Source: Thermus brockianus (lineage in GTDB: Bacteria > Deinococcota > Deinococci > Deinococcales > Thermaceae). Taken from it: 64,000 nt of DNA. The stretch is taken from the NCBI RefSeq assembly GCF_021462505.1, contig NZ_JAKEDV010000003.1, positions 173,432 to 237,431 on the forward strand. Direction: 5' to 3'. Positions 23,923-35,878 of this stretch are shown here, piece after piece (position 1 is the first letter of the stretch; the number at the start of each line of letters is the position of its first letter). The notes beneath the pieces were generated by a model. It searched no databases and was not told the origin of the DNA. It saw nothing but the letters and a program-made list of their open reading frames with translations. The translations under genes and the position numbers were made by a program.

Positions 23923-23946
23923 CCGGGTACCCTAGAGGGTACCCGG
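23923..23946. repeat. Perfect inverted repeat downstream of trpA
   Basis: CCGGGTACCC (23923-23932) is the exact reverse complement of GGGTACCCGG (23937-23946), with spacer TAGA. It may be the trpBA terminator stem, though it has no T-run, or an operator for the ABC genes that follow. Confidence 0.6.
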
Positions 23947-24009
23947 ATCCCCCGCTAGCCTCCTCTGCTGGTGCGCTGGTTTCCAGGGTTATGCCTGAAG
24001 GAGGCGCGC

Positions 24010-24789
24010 GTGTGGGCCATTGAAGTAGAAAACCTTTCCAAGGTATTCCGCAAGACCACCTTCGGCCGCAGGCAGGAGGAGTGGGCGCTGAAAGGGGTTT
24101 CCTTCCGGGTGGCGGAAGGGGAAACCTACGCCCTCTTGGGGCCTAACGGCTCCGGCAAGTCCACCTTGATCCGCATCCTCTCCACCTTGCTCGTGCCCGA
24201 TGCCGGTCGGGTGCGCATCCTGGGCTACTCCTTACCCCAGGAGGAACGGCGGGTGCGGGAAAGGATTGGCCGGGTGAGCGTGGACGCCGCCTTTTACAAG
24301 AAGCTTTCCCCCCGCGAAAACCTCCTCTTCGCCGCCCAGCTTTACGGCATCCCCCCCAAGGAGGCGGAAGGGAGGGCCATGGCCATCTTGGAGCGGCTTG
24401 GCTTGGAAACCCGGCGGTTTGACGACCCCTTGGAGGAGATGAGCCGGGGCATGCAGCAGAAGGTAGCCATCGCCCGCGCCCTCCTCATCCGCCCGCCTCT
24501 CCTCCTCCTGGACGAGCCCACCACGGGGCTAGACCCGCGAAGCCGCCGGGACGTGCAGGGCTTTTTGGAGGAGCTCAGACGGGAGGAGGGCACCACCCTC
24601 CTCCTCACCACCCACGACATGGCCGAGGCGGAGCGCCTGGCCCACCGGGTGGGCTTCCTGGTGCGGGGAAGGCTGGTGGCGGAGGGGACGGTGGAGGAGC
24701 TCAAGGCCGTGGCCGGGGCCGGGAACCTGGAGGAGGCCTTCTTGCGCATGACGGGGGAGGGCCTCGAGGAGGAAACCGATGCTTCGTAA
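24010..24789 (+). CDS. ABC-2 type exporter ATPase
   Basis: 259 residues. Walker A GPNGSGKST (about 44-52), signature MSRGMQQK and Walker B LLLLDEPTTGLDP place it in the DrrA/NatA group of exporter ATPases. The GTG was chosen because AAGGAGG lies 5 bases upstream; the open frame extends further back without a ribosome binding site. It overlaps the permease by 11 bases. The exported substrate is unknown. Confidence 0.9.
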   Translation: MWAIEVENLSKVFRKTTFGRRQEEWALKGVSFRVAEGETYALLGPNGSGKSTLIRILSTLLVPDAGRVRILGYSLPQEERRVRERIGRVSVDAAFYKKLSPRENLLFAAQLYGIPPKEAEGRAMAILERLGLETRRFDDPLEEMSRGMQQKVAIARALLIRPPLLLLDEPTTGLDPRSRRDVQGFLEELRREEGTTLLLTTHDMAEAERLAHRVGFLVRGRLVAEGTVEELKAVAGAGNLEEAFLRMTGEGLEEETDAS

Positions 24790-25606
24790 GTACCTCTTGC
24801 CCATGTGGGCTTTTGTCTTCCGCGACTTCCACCTGACGCGGCGCTACTTCTCCTGGGTGGTGGTCTTCACCTTTTACGCCATCGTCAACGCCGCCACCAT
24901 CGCCCTCATCGGGGTGGCCCAGGGGGATTTCCGCCTCACCCTCACCTTGGTCCTGGGGGCGCTCCTTTGGAGCTACCTTTCCGCCATGTACCAGGAGATC
25001 GCCAACTCCATCGCCTACGAGCGCTGGGAGGGCACCCTGGAGTACACCTTTATGGCCCCCGTGTCCCGCCTGGTCCACCTTTTGGGGGTGAGCCTCTTCG
25101 CCACCTTCTACAGCGTGGTGCGCACCGCGGTCATTCTTTTGGGTCTGGCCCTTTTCGTGGACCTGGACCTCGCCGGGGCCAACCTTTGGGGGGTGTTGGT
25201 GGTGCTTCTGGTGGGGAGCCTGGCCTTCATGGGCCTGGGGCTCATGGCCGCCATCCTGCCGGTGATGAGCCCGGAAAACGGGGCCCAGGCCACCAACATC
25301 CTCCAGGGGGTCTTGCTCTTGGTTTCCGGCATCTACTACCCGGTTTCCGTCCTGCCTGCCTGGCTCCAGCCCTTGGCCTACATCTCCCCCGCCACCTACG
25401 CCCTCGAGGCCAGCCGCAAGCTCCTGGGCATCCCGCACCCGGACTCCGCCCCCGGCCACCTGGTGGGGGCCCCCTTGGGGGCGGTGCTCCCGGAGCTCGG
25501 GGTCCTCCTCCTCATGGGGGTTGCCTTCATCCCCTTGGGCCTTTGGGTGTTCGGCCTGGCGGAGCGCTGGGCCAAGCGCACCGGGAAGCTCAAACGCACG
25601 GGCTAG
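24779..25606 (+). CDS. ABC-2 type exporter permease
   Basis: 275 residues with about six membrane spans. YERWEGTLEYTFMAPVSRLVHLLG and the SGIYYPVSVLPAWLQPLAYISPATYALE loop are typical of ABC-2 permeases. It partners the ATPase just upstream. The stop codon shares CTAG with convergent mqnC. Confidence 0.9.
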   Translation: MLRKYLLPMWAFVFRDFHLTRRYFSWVVVFTFYAIVNAATIALIGVAQGDFRLTLTLVLGALLWSYLSAMYQEIANSIAYERWEGTLEYTFMAPVSRLVHLLGVSLFATFYSVVRTAVILLGLALFVDLDLAGANLWGVLVVLLVGSLAFMGLGLMAAILPVMSPENGAQATNILQGVLLLVSGIYYPVSVLPAWLQPLAYISPATYALEASRKLLGIPHPDSAPGHLVGAPLGAVLPELGVLLLMGVAFIPLGLWVFGLAERWAKRTGKLKRTG

Positions 25607-26736
25607 GCCAGGGGTAGCTCCAGGGGCTCGGGCTCTTTTAGGATGGCCTCGGGGTCGGGGTAGCGGAGGATGCGGTAAAGGGGGTCCCGCTCCGCCGGCC
25701 TAAAGCCCGCGTCCACGATGTGGCGCACGATCTGGCGCACCGTGGCGTGGGTGCGGTTGTGCCCCCCGGCGGCCGACACCACGTTCTCCTCCAGCATGGT
25801 GCTGCCGAAGTCGTCCGCCCCGTAGTACAGGGCGGCCTGGGCCACCTTGAAGCCCAGGGTGGGCCAAGAGGCTTGGAAGTGGGCGAAGTTGTCCAGGGCA
25901 AGCCGGGCGATGCTTAAGGTCTTCAGGTACTCGTGGGCCGTGGCCCCCGGGGCCTTGCCCTTGAGGCGGGTGTGCTCCACCTGGAGGGTCCAAAGGGCGA
26001 AGGCGGCGAAGCCGTTTTGGTGGCGCTCCAGGGCCCTATCCTGCTGGGCGCGGAGGCCCAGGAGGTGGGCGGTGCGCTCCTTGGGGCCTTCCCCAAATCC
26101 GATGACCATGCTGGCCAGGGTGTAGAGGCCCAGGGCCTGGGCGGCGTCCACGATGCGGTACCAGTCCGCCGTCCGGATGCGGGCAGGGGCCGCTTTTTGC
26201 CGCACCTCGTCCACCAGGATCTCCGCCCCCGCCCCCGGCATCCCGTCCAGGCCCGCCTCCTTGAGCCTTTCCAAGATTTCCTCGGCCCTAAGGCCCGTGA
26301 GGCGCTCTAGGCCCAGGATCTCCTCGGGGCTAAAGGCGTCAATCCGGAGGTCGGGGAAGCGCCCCTTGAGGTAGCGGAGGAGGTCCAGGTACCAGTCCAA
26401 GGGGAGGTCGGGGTTCACCCCGCCCTGCATGAGGATGCGCTTTCCCCCCACCTGGTAGAGCTCCTCCACCTTCCTGGCGATCTCCTCGTAGCTTAGGGTG
26501 TAGGCGTCCTTCTGACGCTTGGTGCGGTAGAAGGCGCAGAAGGCGCAGGCCACGGTGCAGACGTTGGTGTAGTTGATGTTGCGGTCTATGAGGAAGGTGA
26601 CCACCTCGGGGTCCGTCTTCTTGAGCCGCACCTCGTGGGCGGCGGCGGCCAGTTCGGGGAGGGGGAGGTCAAAGAGGGCCAGGACCTCCCTTTCCGAAAG
26701 CCTCTCCCCGGCCACGGCCTTCTCCAGGACGTCCAT
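25603..26736 (-). CDS. mqnC: Cyclic dehypoxanthinyl futalosine synthase
   Basis: 377 residues, a radical SAM enzyme of the futalosine route to menaquinone, the respiratory quinone of Thermus. The cluster ligands are Cys60, Cys64 and Cys67 (NVCTVACAFCAFYR). GGVNPDLPLDWYLDLLRYLK and MLEENVVSAAGG are conserved. The ATG chosen has TAGCAT 7 bases upstream; the frame is open further upstream, but that stretch is antisense to the next gene and not conserved. Confidence 0.95.
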   Translation of the reverse strand: MDVLEKAVAGERLSEREVLALFDLPLPELAAAAHEVRLKKTDPEVVTFLIDRNINYTNVCTVACAFCAFYRTKRQKDAYTLSYEEIARKVEELYQVGGKRILMQGGVNPDLPLDWYLDLLRYLKGRFPDLRIDAFSPEEILGLERLTGLRAEEILERLKEAGLDGMPGAGAEILVDEVRQKAAPARIRTADWYRIVDAAQALGLYTLASMVIGFGEGPKERTAHLLGLRAQQDRALERHQNGFAAFALWTLQVEHTRLKGKAPGATAHEYLKTLSIARLALDNFAHFQASWPTLGFKVAQAALYYGADDFGSTMLEENVVSAAGGHNRTHATVRQIVRHIVDAGFRPAERDPLYRILRYPDPEAILKEPEPLELPLA

Positions 26737-26800
26737 GCCCCCTATGCTACACCGGAGAGTCCCCCGGCATGGGGGCCTGGGCCACGGGTAAAATGGCCCC

Positions 26801-27286
26801 ATGGAGCTCAAGCTCATCCCCATTGAGAAGCCGGAGAACCTGAACGTGATCCTGGGCCAGGCCCACTTCATCAAGACCGTGGAGGACCTGCACGAGGCCT
26901 TGGTGACCGCCGTGCCCGGCATCAAGTTCGGCCTCGCCTTCTCCGAGGCGAGCGGCAAGCGCCTCATCCGCCGCTCGGGCACGGACGAGGGCTTGGTGGA
27001 GCTGGCGGTGAAAAACCTCCTGAACCTGGCGGCGGGGCACACCTTCCTCATCGTCCTGGGGGAGGGGTTTTACCCCATCAACGTCCTCCATGCGGTGAAG
27101 GCCTGCCCCGAGGTGGTGCGCATCTTTGCCGCCACCGCCAATCCCCTCAAGGTGGTGGTGGCGGAGGAAGGGGAGCAGCGGGCCATCCTGGGGGTGATGG
27201 ACGGGTTTAAGCCCCTGGGGGTGGAGGACGAGGCCGAGGTGGCCTGGCGCAAGGACCTCCTCCGCCGCTTCGGCTACAAGCTATAA
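26801..27286 (+). CDS. Adenosine-specific kinase family protein
   Basis: 161 residues matching the small adenosine-specific kinase family (formerly DUF355): KPENLNVILGQAHFIKTVEDLHEALV, GIKFGLAFSEASGKRLIRRSGTD, FYPINVLHAVKACPEV and ANPLKVVVAE. The biochemical role rests on distant archaeal homologues. TAAAAT lies 6 bases before the ATG, with no Shine-Dalgarno, so it is probably leaderless and divergent from mqnC. Confidence 0.88.
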   Translation: MELKLIPIEKPENLNVILGQAHFIKTVEDLHEALVTAVPGIKFGLAFSEASGKRLIRRSGTDEGLVELAVKNLLNLAAGHTFLIVLGEGFYPINVLHAVKACPEVVRIFAATANPLKVVVAEEGEQRAILGVMDGFKPLGVEDEAEVAWRKDLLRRFGYKL

Positions 27287-27294
27287 TGCCCGGC

Positions 27295-28442
<1,148 letters not shown>

Positions 28443-28446
28443 GGTG

Positions 28447-30373
<1,927 letters not shown>

Positions 30374-30378
30374 AAGGG

Positions 30379-30404
30379 GGGGCCGGGGCTTTAGCCCCGG
30401 CCCC
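30379..30404. terminator. 11-bp hairpin between convergent metG and protease gene
   Basis: GGGGCCGGGGC (30379-30389) pairs perfectly with GCCCCGGCCCC (30394-30404) around TTTA. It is symmetric and could serve both strands; there is no T-run. Confidence 0.7.
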
Positions 30405-30416
30405 ACGCCCAAGGGG

Positions 30417-31736
30417 CTAGCGGTTTAGCTCTTCCAGGGCCCGCTTGAGGATGGCGTCGTTCTCTAGGTCCAGGACCGCCTGGCCCCTTTCCTCGGGGAG
30501 GGGCCGCTGGCGTTGGGGTTCGGCGTAGGTGAACTTGCCCTCGGCGTCCGCCTTCACCTTGATGGTCTTGCCGTTTAGGGTGACGCTCACCTCCGCCCCC
30601 GGCGGGGCCCCGGCCCCTTGGAAGGAGAAGGGGGTGGGGAAGCGGGTGTCCTTGACCTCAATGTCCGGCTTCAGGCCTTCCTTGTTGATGGCCCGGCGCT
30701 TGGGGGTGAGCCACTCAAAGGTGACCAGGGTGAGCTCCCCGCCGTTCGCCAGGGTGTAAGGGGTCTGGCCCACGCCCTTGCCGAAGGTCTTCTCCCCAAT
30801 CACCTTGGCCCGGCCGTAGTCCTGGAGGGCTCCGGCCACGATCTCGCTGGCGCTGGCGGAGTTTCCGTTCACCAGGACCACCATGGGGCCATCCCAAAGG
30901 GGCCTTCCCGAGGCCTCGCACCAGACCCGGGTGAGGTTCTTGGTGCGGGTGTAGACGATGGGGCCCTCTTTCAGGAAGGCGCTCGCCACGGCGCATCCTT
31001 GGTCCAGGAGGCCACCCCCGTTGTCCCTAAGGTCAAAGATGAGCTTCTTGACGCCTTGGGCCCTCAGGTCCTCAATGGCCTTCTTGAGCTGGTCCTCCAC
31101 CTTGAAGTTGGCGAAGGTTTCCAGGGCGATGTAGCCCACGTCGCCGATCTTGCCGGTGGAGACGGAGATGATCTCCACCTTCTCCCGGATGAGCTCAAAG
31201 ACCAAGGGAGCCGGCACCCCTTCCCGGCGCACCTTGATGGTGACCTTGGTCCCCTCCCGGCCCCGGATGCGGGCCACCACCTCCTGGAGGGGCAGGGCGG
31301 TCACGTCCTCCCCGTCCACCTCGAGGATCACATCCCCCGCCCGCATCCCCGCCCGCTGGGCGGGGAGGCCCTTCATGACCCCCTCAATCTTGGCCCCGGT
31401 GCCGTCGGGGTTGGCGGGGGTTAGGGTGGCCCCGATGCCGAAGAACTCGCCCCTAAGGTCCTCCTGGCGCAGGCTGGCCCGCTGGGGCGGGGAGTAGCTG
31501 GTGAAGGGGTCCTTTAAGGCGGCCACCATGCCGCCGATGGCTCCTTCCAGGAGGGCGTTGAGCTTCTCCTTGGGCAAGGTTTCCAGGTAGTCCTGCTGGA
31601 TCCGCTGGTAGACCTCCAGGAGGGCCTGGCCGTTGGGGTTTTGCAGGAGGCTTTCCGCCTGGGGCCTGGGAAGCTGGGCGTAGACCAGGGCAAGGAGCAC
31701 CCCGATCCCGGCGATGAACCACGCGCGTTTTTTCAT
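30417..31736 (-). CDS. C-terminal processing peptidase (S41 family)
   Basis: 439 residues from the ATG at MKKRAWF. The N-terminal membrane anchor or signal (WFIAGIGVLLALVYA) puts it in the periplasm. A PDZ domain lies at about 95-180 (GIGATLTPANPDGTGAKIEGVMKGLPAQRAGMRAGD). The peptidase domain has the catalytic Ser in NGNSASASEIVAGAL and the Lys in GEKTFGKGVGQT. CTP proteases trim C-termini of exported or cell-wall proteins. Confidence 0.93.
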   Translation of the reverse strand: MKKRAWFIAGIGVLLALVYAQLPRPQAESLLQNPNGQALLEVYQRIQQDYLETLPKEKLNALLEGAIGGMVAALKDPFTSYSPPQRASLRQEDLRGEFFGIGATLTPANPDGTGAKIEGVMKGLPAQRAGMRAGDVILEVDGEDVTALPLQEVVARIRGREGTKVTIKVRREGVPAPLVFELIREKVEIISVSTGKIGDVGYIALETFANFKVEDQLKKAIEDLRAQGVKKLIFDLRDNGGGLLDQGCAVASAFLKEGPIVYTRTKNLTRVWCEASGRPLWDGPMVVLVNGNSASASEIVAGALQDYGRAKVIGEKTFGKGVGQTPYTLANGGELTLVTFEWLTPKRRAINKEGLKPDIEVKDTRFPTPFSFQGAGAPPGAEVSVTLNGKTIKVKADAEGKFTYAEPQRQRPLPEERGQAVLDLENDAILKRALEELNR

Positions 31737-31813
31737 CCTCTCCCTCACCTAGCCTCCACTATAGCGCCCTTCCATGAGAAGCAACCGTGGCCCGCCTTGC
31801 GTATAGTGGGGGC

Positions 31814-32542
31814 ATGATCGCCTTCCACCGGGTGGGCCTGGAGTACCCCCGCACGGGGACCAAGGCGCTTTACAACGTGAACCTCGAGGTGAAGAAGGGG
31901 GAGTTCGTCTACGTGGTGGGGCACTCGGGGGCGGGGAAGTCCACCCTCCTCTCCCTCATTCTGAGGCGGCTTCTCCCCACCCAGGGGGCGGTCTACTTCG
32001 CCGGCCAGAACCTGAAAAACCTAAGGGGCGACCAGGTGGCCCTCCACCGCCGGCGCATCGGCATGGTCTTCCAGGACCACCGCCTCCTTGCCGACCTCAC
32101 CGTGGAGGAGAACCTGGCCTTCGTTCTGGAGGTGCAGGGGGTGCCCCGCAAGGAATGGGCTGAGCGCATCGCCACCGCCCTTCGCCGGGTGGGGCTTGCC
32201 CACAAGAAGCGGGCCTTTCCCGAGGAGCTTTCCGTGGGGGAGGCCCAGCGGGTGGCCATCGCCCGCGCCCTCCTCCTAGACCCCCCCGTGATCCTGGCGG
32301 ACGAGCCCACGGGCAACCTGGACTTGGGAAACGCCCTCCAGGTCCTGGACATCCTCAAGGCCGCCCACAGCCGCGGGGCCACGGTGGTGGTGGCCACCCA
32401 CAGCCGCGAGCTTCTGGAGGCCTACCCCGCCCGGGTGGTGGTCCTCAAGGCAGGGCAGGTGGTGCGGGACGAGCGTCCCGGGGAAGGTGGTAGCATAAGG
32501 GTAAGGGAAAGCCCTGACCGGGGCGGAAAGGAGGGCACATGA
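31814..32542 (+). CDS. ftsE: Cell division ATP-binding protein FtsE
   Basis: 242 residues. Walker A GHSGAGKST, signature LSVGEAQRVAIARAL and Walker B VILADEPTGNLD. MIAFHRVGLEYPRTGTKALYNVNLEVKKGEFVYVVG is the typical FtsE start. TATAGT lies 6 bases before the ATG, so it is probably leaderless. It is followed by hpf with an ATGA overlap, while ftsX is in another operon about 2 kb away. Confidence 0.93.
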   Translation: MIAFHRVGLEYPRTGTKALYNVNLEVKKGEFVYVVGHSGAGKSTLLSLILRRLLPTQGAVYFAGQNLKNLRGDQVALHRRRIGMVFQDHRLLADLTVEENLAFVLEVQGVPRKEWAERIATALRRVGLAHKKRAFPEELSVGEAQRVAIARALLLDPPVILADEPTGNLDLGNALQVLDILKAAHSRGATVVVATHSRELLEAYPARVVVLKAGQVVRDERPGEGGSIRVRESPDRGGKEGT

Positions 32543-33099
32543 ACGTCTACAAGCTCATCGGCCGCAACCTGGAGATTACCGACGCCATCCGGGAGTACGT
32601 GGAAAAGAAGCTTTCCCGCCTGGACCGCTACCAGAACGGGGAGCTCATGGCCAAGGTGGTCCTCTCCTTGGCGGCAAGCCCCCACGTGGAGCGGAAGGCC
32701 AAGGCCGAGGTGCAGGTGGACCTCCCCGGGGGGCTGGTGCGGGTGGAGGAGGAGGACCCGGACCTCTACGCCGCCATTGACCGGATGGTGGACCGCTTGG
32801 AAACCCAGCTCAAGCGCTTCAAGGAGCGGCGCTTCATCGGCAAGCGCCACTCCTACCAAGGCCCCCCGCCCCCGGAGGTGCGGGACCTCGAGGCCCTGCG
32901 CAAGCCCGAGGAGGAGGAAGGCCCCCGTATCGTGCGGGTGAAGCGCTTTGAGATGAAGCCCATGTCCCCGGAGGAGGCGGCCTTCCAGATGGAGGCCTTG
33001 GGGCACGACTTCTTCGTCTTCCGCAACGCCGAAACCGACGAGATCAACGTCATCTACCGCCGCAAGGACGGGAACTACGGGCTCATTGAGCCCGCCTGA
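32539..33099 (+). CDS. hpf: Ribosome hibernation promoting factor, long form
   Basis: 186 residues. The N-terminal domain (1-100) binds the 30S subunit (MNVYKLIGRNLEITDAIREYVEKKLSRLDRY). The C-terminal domain (about 130-186) is the dimerisation tail of long HPF (RIVRVKRFEMKPMSPEEAAFQMEALGHDFFVFRNAETDEINVIYRRKDGNYGLIEP). It pairs two ribosomes into inactive 100S particles in stationary phase. AAGGAGG lies upstream, and it overlaps ftsE by 4 bases. Confidence 0.96.
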   Translation: MNVYKLIGRNLEITDAIREYVEKKLSRLDRYQNGELMAKVVLSLAASPHVERKAKAEVQVDLPGGLVRVEEEDPDLYAAIDRMVDRLETQLKRFKERRFIGKRHSYQGPPPPEVRDLEALRKPEEEEGPRIVRVKRFEMKPMSPEEAAFQMEALGHDFFVFRNAETDEINVIYRRKDGNYGLIEPA

Positions 33100-33123
33100 A
33101 AGCCCACCTGCCCCGGGGCGGGG

Positions 33124-34386
33124 CTAGTAGTAGGCGGCGGGGTCCACGAAGCGGGTTTCGCTTCCCACCCGGACCGCCACGCGGAACTCCAGCTCCTCGG
33201 GGCGGATGAGGAGGCCGCCCCCCGTGTACCCGAGAAGCTGGCCCCGTTCCACCTTCTGCCCCTCCTGGACCAGGGGCTCTTGCAGGTTGGTGTAGACGGT
33301 GGAGAGGGTTTCCGTGTGCACCAGCATCACCGTGTAGCCCAGGTTGGGGAGGTAGAGGATGCCCGCCACGTACCCCTCGGCGGCGGCCTGGACCGGGCTT
33401 CCCGGGGCGGGCCCCTGGATGACCTGGAAGGGGCCCTCCTGGCCGTAGGGCACCAGGACCCGCCCCCCGGGCACGGGGAAGGCCAGGCGGCCCACCTGGG
33501 CGGGGAGGGGTGGGGGGGGCACCACCACCTGGGGACGCAGGGCGGCCTGGCGGCGGGCGGCCTCCTCCCTCCTTCGCGCCTCCTCTTGCCGCCTTCGCTC
33601 CTCTTCTTGCCGCTTAAGCTCCAAAAGCCTTGCCCTTTCCGCCAGGACCCGGGCCTGGAGGGCGGCGAGCTCCGCCTGGAGGCGTTGCCTTTCCTGGAGG
33701 GTGTCCCGCAGGAGGGCCCTTTTCCCCTCCTCTTCCCTGCGCAAGGCGGCTAAGGTGGCCTCGAGGCCCCGCCTCTCCCGCTCCAGGGCGGCTTGGGTTT
33801 CCGCCAGGGACCGCTCCTTCTGGGAAAGGTCGGCGAGGAGGAGGCTTAGCCGCTCCCTTTCCTCCCTTAGGGCCTTCAAGGTGGCCTGGAACGCGCGCAC
33901 CAAGGCGGCGTCCTGCCGGGAGAGGTAGCCCACCCAGCGGGCCCTCACCGCCAGGTCGGCGAAGGACTGGGCCCTGAGGAGGGGCAGGTAGCGCCCGGCC
34001 CTTTCCCGGTGGAGGCTTCGCATGAGGGCTTGGAGCCTGGCCTTGAGGTTTTCCAGGTCCTTCTCCAGCTTGGCGATGCGCCCTTCGGTTTCCCGCACCG
34101 CCTCCTGGAGCCTCCCGATCTCCTGGCGTAGCCGGGCACGCTCGCCCTCCAGGCGGGCGATTTCCCCTTCCAGGCGGGCCTTTTCCTGGAGGAGGTCTTT
34201 CACCCGCTGGGAGAGGCGGCTAAGCTCCCGGTTGAGGGCCTGGATGCGTCTTGCCGCCTCCTCTTCCAGGGCCCGGGCCCGGGCGGTCTGGGCCTCGAGG
34301 CGGCGCACCGCCTCCTCCTGGGCCTTGAGGTCCTGGGCGAGCCCTAGGAGGGAGAGGGCCAGGAGAAGAAGGGGCCAAAGCCGCAC
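33124..34386 (-). CDS. EnvC-like murein hydrolase activator, coiled coil plus degenerate M23 domain
   Basis: 420 residues. A signal peptide (MRLWPLLLLALSLLGLAQ, GTG start) is followed by a long coiled coil (about 20-270) rich in Glu, Arg, Leu and Ala. The C-terminal LytM/M23 domain (about 305-420) lacks the zinc-binding HxxxD site: the usual His-Gly-x-Asp region reads GPFQVIQGPAPGSPVQAAAEG. This matches EnvC, which activates amidases rather than cutting peptidoglycan itself. It lies 1 base after ftsX, its expected partner. Confidence 0.87.
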   Translation of the reverse strand: MRLWPLLLLALSLLGLAQDLKAQEEAVRRLEAQTARARALEEEAARRIQALNRELSRLSQRVKDLLQEKARLEGEIARLEGERARLRQEIGRLQEAVRETEGRIAKLEKDLENLKARLQALMRSLHRERAGRYLPLLRAQSFADLAVRARWVGYLSRQDAALVRAFQATLKALREERERLSLLLADLSQKERSLAETQAALERERRGLEATLAALRREEEGKRALLRDTLQERQRLQAELAALQARVLAERARLLELKRQEEERRRQEEARRREEAARRQAALRPQVVVPPPPLPAQVGRLAFPVPGGRVLVPYGQEGPFQVIQGPAPGSPVQAAAEGYVAGILYLPNLGYTVMLVHTETLSTVYTNLQEPLVQEGQKVERGQLLGYTGGGLLIRPEELEFRVAVRVGSETRFVDPAAYY

Positions 34387-34387
34387 T

Positions 34388-35242
34388 CTAGACCTCCTTC
34401 AGGTAAGCCCGGCTCGCCATGTAGGCTCCGCCCGCCCCCAAAACCCCGGCCAGGAGCAAAACCCCAAGCCCGGTGCGCAGGAGGTCCCCCGGGCTTAGGA
34501 CCGGCACGAAGGGGAGAAGCCCCTGGACCGCCTGGGCCAGGCCCCGGTAGAGAAGCCCCCCCAACACCAGGGCCAAGGCCCCTGCCCCCAGGGTGAGGAG
34601 AAGCCCCTCCACCACGAAAGGCCCCTGGATGAAGCGCCGGGTGGCCCCCACCAGGAGCATGATGGAAAGGGCTTCCTTGCGGCTTTCCACCGAAAGCCGG
34701 ATGGCCCCCATGACGCTGAAGAAGGTGTTGAGGAGGAGAAGCCCCACCAAAACCCCCATGGCGAGGCGGCTTCCCGCGAGCACCTGCACCAGGCGCTCCG
34801 TGAGCTCGCCCCCGTACTCCACCTCCTCCACGCCGGGGAGGTTCTTCAGGCGCTCCGCCACCTTGCGCACCTCCTCGGGGTCCTTGAGCCGCAGGCGCAG
34901 GGTGTCGGGGAGGGGGTTTTCCACCAGGTCCTTGGCCTCCGCCAGGTAGGGGTAGTCCAGGACCAGCTGGGCCAGGGCCTCCTCCTTGGTCTGCAGGCGG
35001 ACTTCCCCCACCTCGGGCCAGACCTGGATTGCGCTAAGGATGGCTTCTAGGTTGGCCTCGGGTTTCAGGAAGGCCGCCACCTCTAAATCCCTTTCCAGGG
35101 TTTCCACCACCCGCTCCAGGTTCCAAAGGAGAAGCCCGAGAAAGTAGAGGAGGGCAAAGGACACGAGCGCCGTGAAGAAGGTGGCGAGGCTTGCCGTGGG
35201 GTGGCGGAGGATCTGCCTTAGGCCCTGGCGGAAGGCGTACAC
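34388..35242 (-). CDS. ftsX: Cell division protein FtsX
   Basis: 284 residues. One N-terminal span, a periplasmic loop of about 120 residues (VAAFLKPEANLEAI...LPGVEEVEYGGELTERL), then three spans with MGAIRLSVESRKEALSIMLLVGATRRFIQGPFVVEG, the FtsX signature. With FtsE it would regulate cell-wall hydrolysis at the septum through the EnvC-like protein downstream. The GTG start has TAAGAT 7 bases upstream, indicating a leaderless message. Confidence 0.93.
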   Translation of the reverse strand: MYAFRQGLRQILRHPTASLATFFTALVSFALLYFLGLLLWNLERVVETLERDLEVAAFLKPEANLEAILSAIQVWPEVGEVRLQTKEEALAQLVLDYPYLAEAKDLVENPLPDTLRLRLKDPEEVRKVAERLKNLPGVEEVEYGGELTERLVQVLAGSRLAMGVLVGLLLLNTFFSVMGAIRLSVESRKEALSIMLLVGATRRFIQGPFVVEGLLLTLGAGALALVLGGLLYRGLAQAVQGLLPFVPVLSPGDLLRTGLGVLLLAGVLGAGGAYMASRAYLKEV

Positions 35243-35289
35243 GCCCTACATCTTACGCAGGGCCTTGGGGCTTGCGGATGAGATGGCCT

Positions 35290-35775
35290 TTAACGCAGGT
35301 GCTCCCGCAGGTAGGCCAAGACGGTGTCCGCATCCTTAAAGGGGTTTACCCCCCGCCAGATCTTTTCCACGCGTCCTTCGGGGTTCAGGAGGAAAGTATC
35401 CCGGCTGTAGAAGCCGAAGAGGCTCCGCACCCCGTAGGCCCGGGCGAGCCGGCCTTGGGGGTCGGGGATCATGCCGCCTTTCAAGGAGAGTTTCTCTATA
35501 AAATCGCACTGCTCGTTGGCGGGATCGTGGCTTACGCCGTAGACCCGCACGCCGAGGTTTCGGAACTCCTCATAGAGCTCGCTATAACGCTTGGCCTGGG
35601 CGGTGCATCCGGGGCTTTTGGCCTTGGGGTAGAACCAGAGGACCACGTAGCTTCCCCGGAAGTCCACGGGGCGGCCGTAGCTGTCCTGGGCTTCTAGGAT
35701 GGGGGCTTTATCCCCAGGGGCGAGGGCTTGCGCCCGGAGGAAGCCTAGAAGGAGGAGGAAGGCGAGGGCGCGCAT
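35290..35775 (-). CDS. Exported peroxiredoxin (AhpC/TSA-BCP type)
   Basis: 161 residues with a signal peptide (MRALAFLLLLGFLRAQ). The peroxidatic Cys is Cys57 in AKSPGCTAQAK. The BCP resolving Cys five residues later is missing; a distant Cys near residue 88 (ANEQCDF) could serve instead. It is probably a periplasmic peroxide reductase, distinct from cytoplasmic bcp in this window. TACGCT lies 6 bases before the ATG. Confidence 0.88.
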   Translation of the reverse strand: MRALAFLLLLGFLRAQALAPGDKAPILEAQDSYGRPVDFRGSYVVLWFYPKAKSPGCTAQAKRYSELYEEFRNLGVRVYGVSHDPANEQCDFIEKLSLKGGMIPDPQGRLARAYGVRSLFGFYSRDTFLLNPEGRVEKIWRGVNPFKDADTVLAYLREHLR

Positions 35776-35878
35776 ACTCTTAGCGTAAGGGTGACGTTTG
35801 AAAGAAATGGTGGCCTGGCCTCCAAGGAAAGGGAGCCTCCGCCTTTTCTGCCAAGGCCAGGGCTGCTAGGCTTGGGCT

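Noticed and set aside
26737-27051. N-terminal extension of mqnC
   Set aside because: It reads antisense through the adenosine kinase-like gene; the conserved MqnC start and a -10 box lie at 26736.
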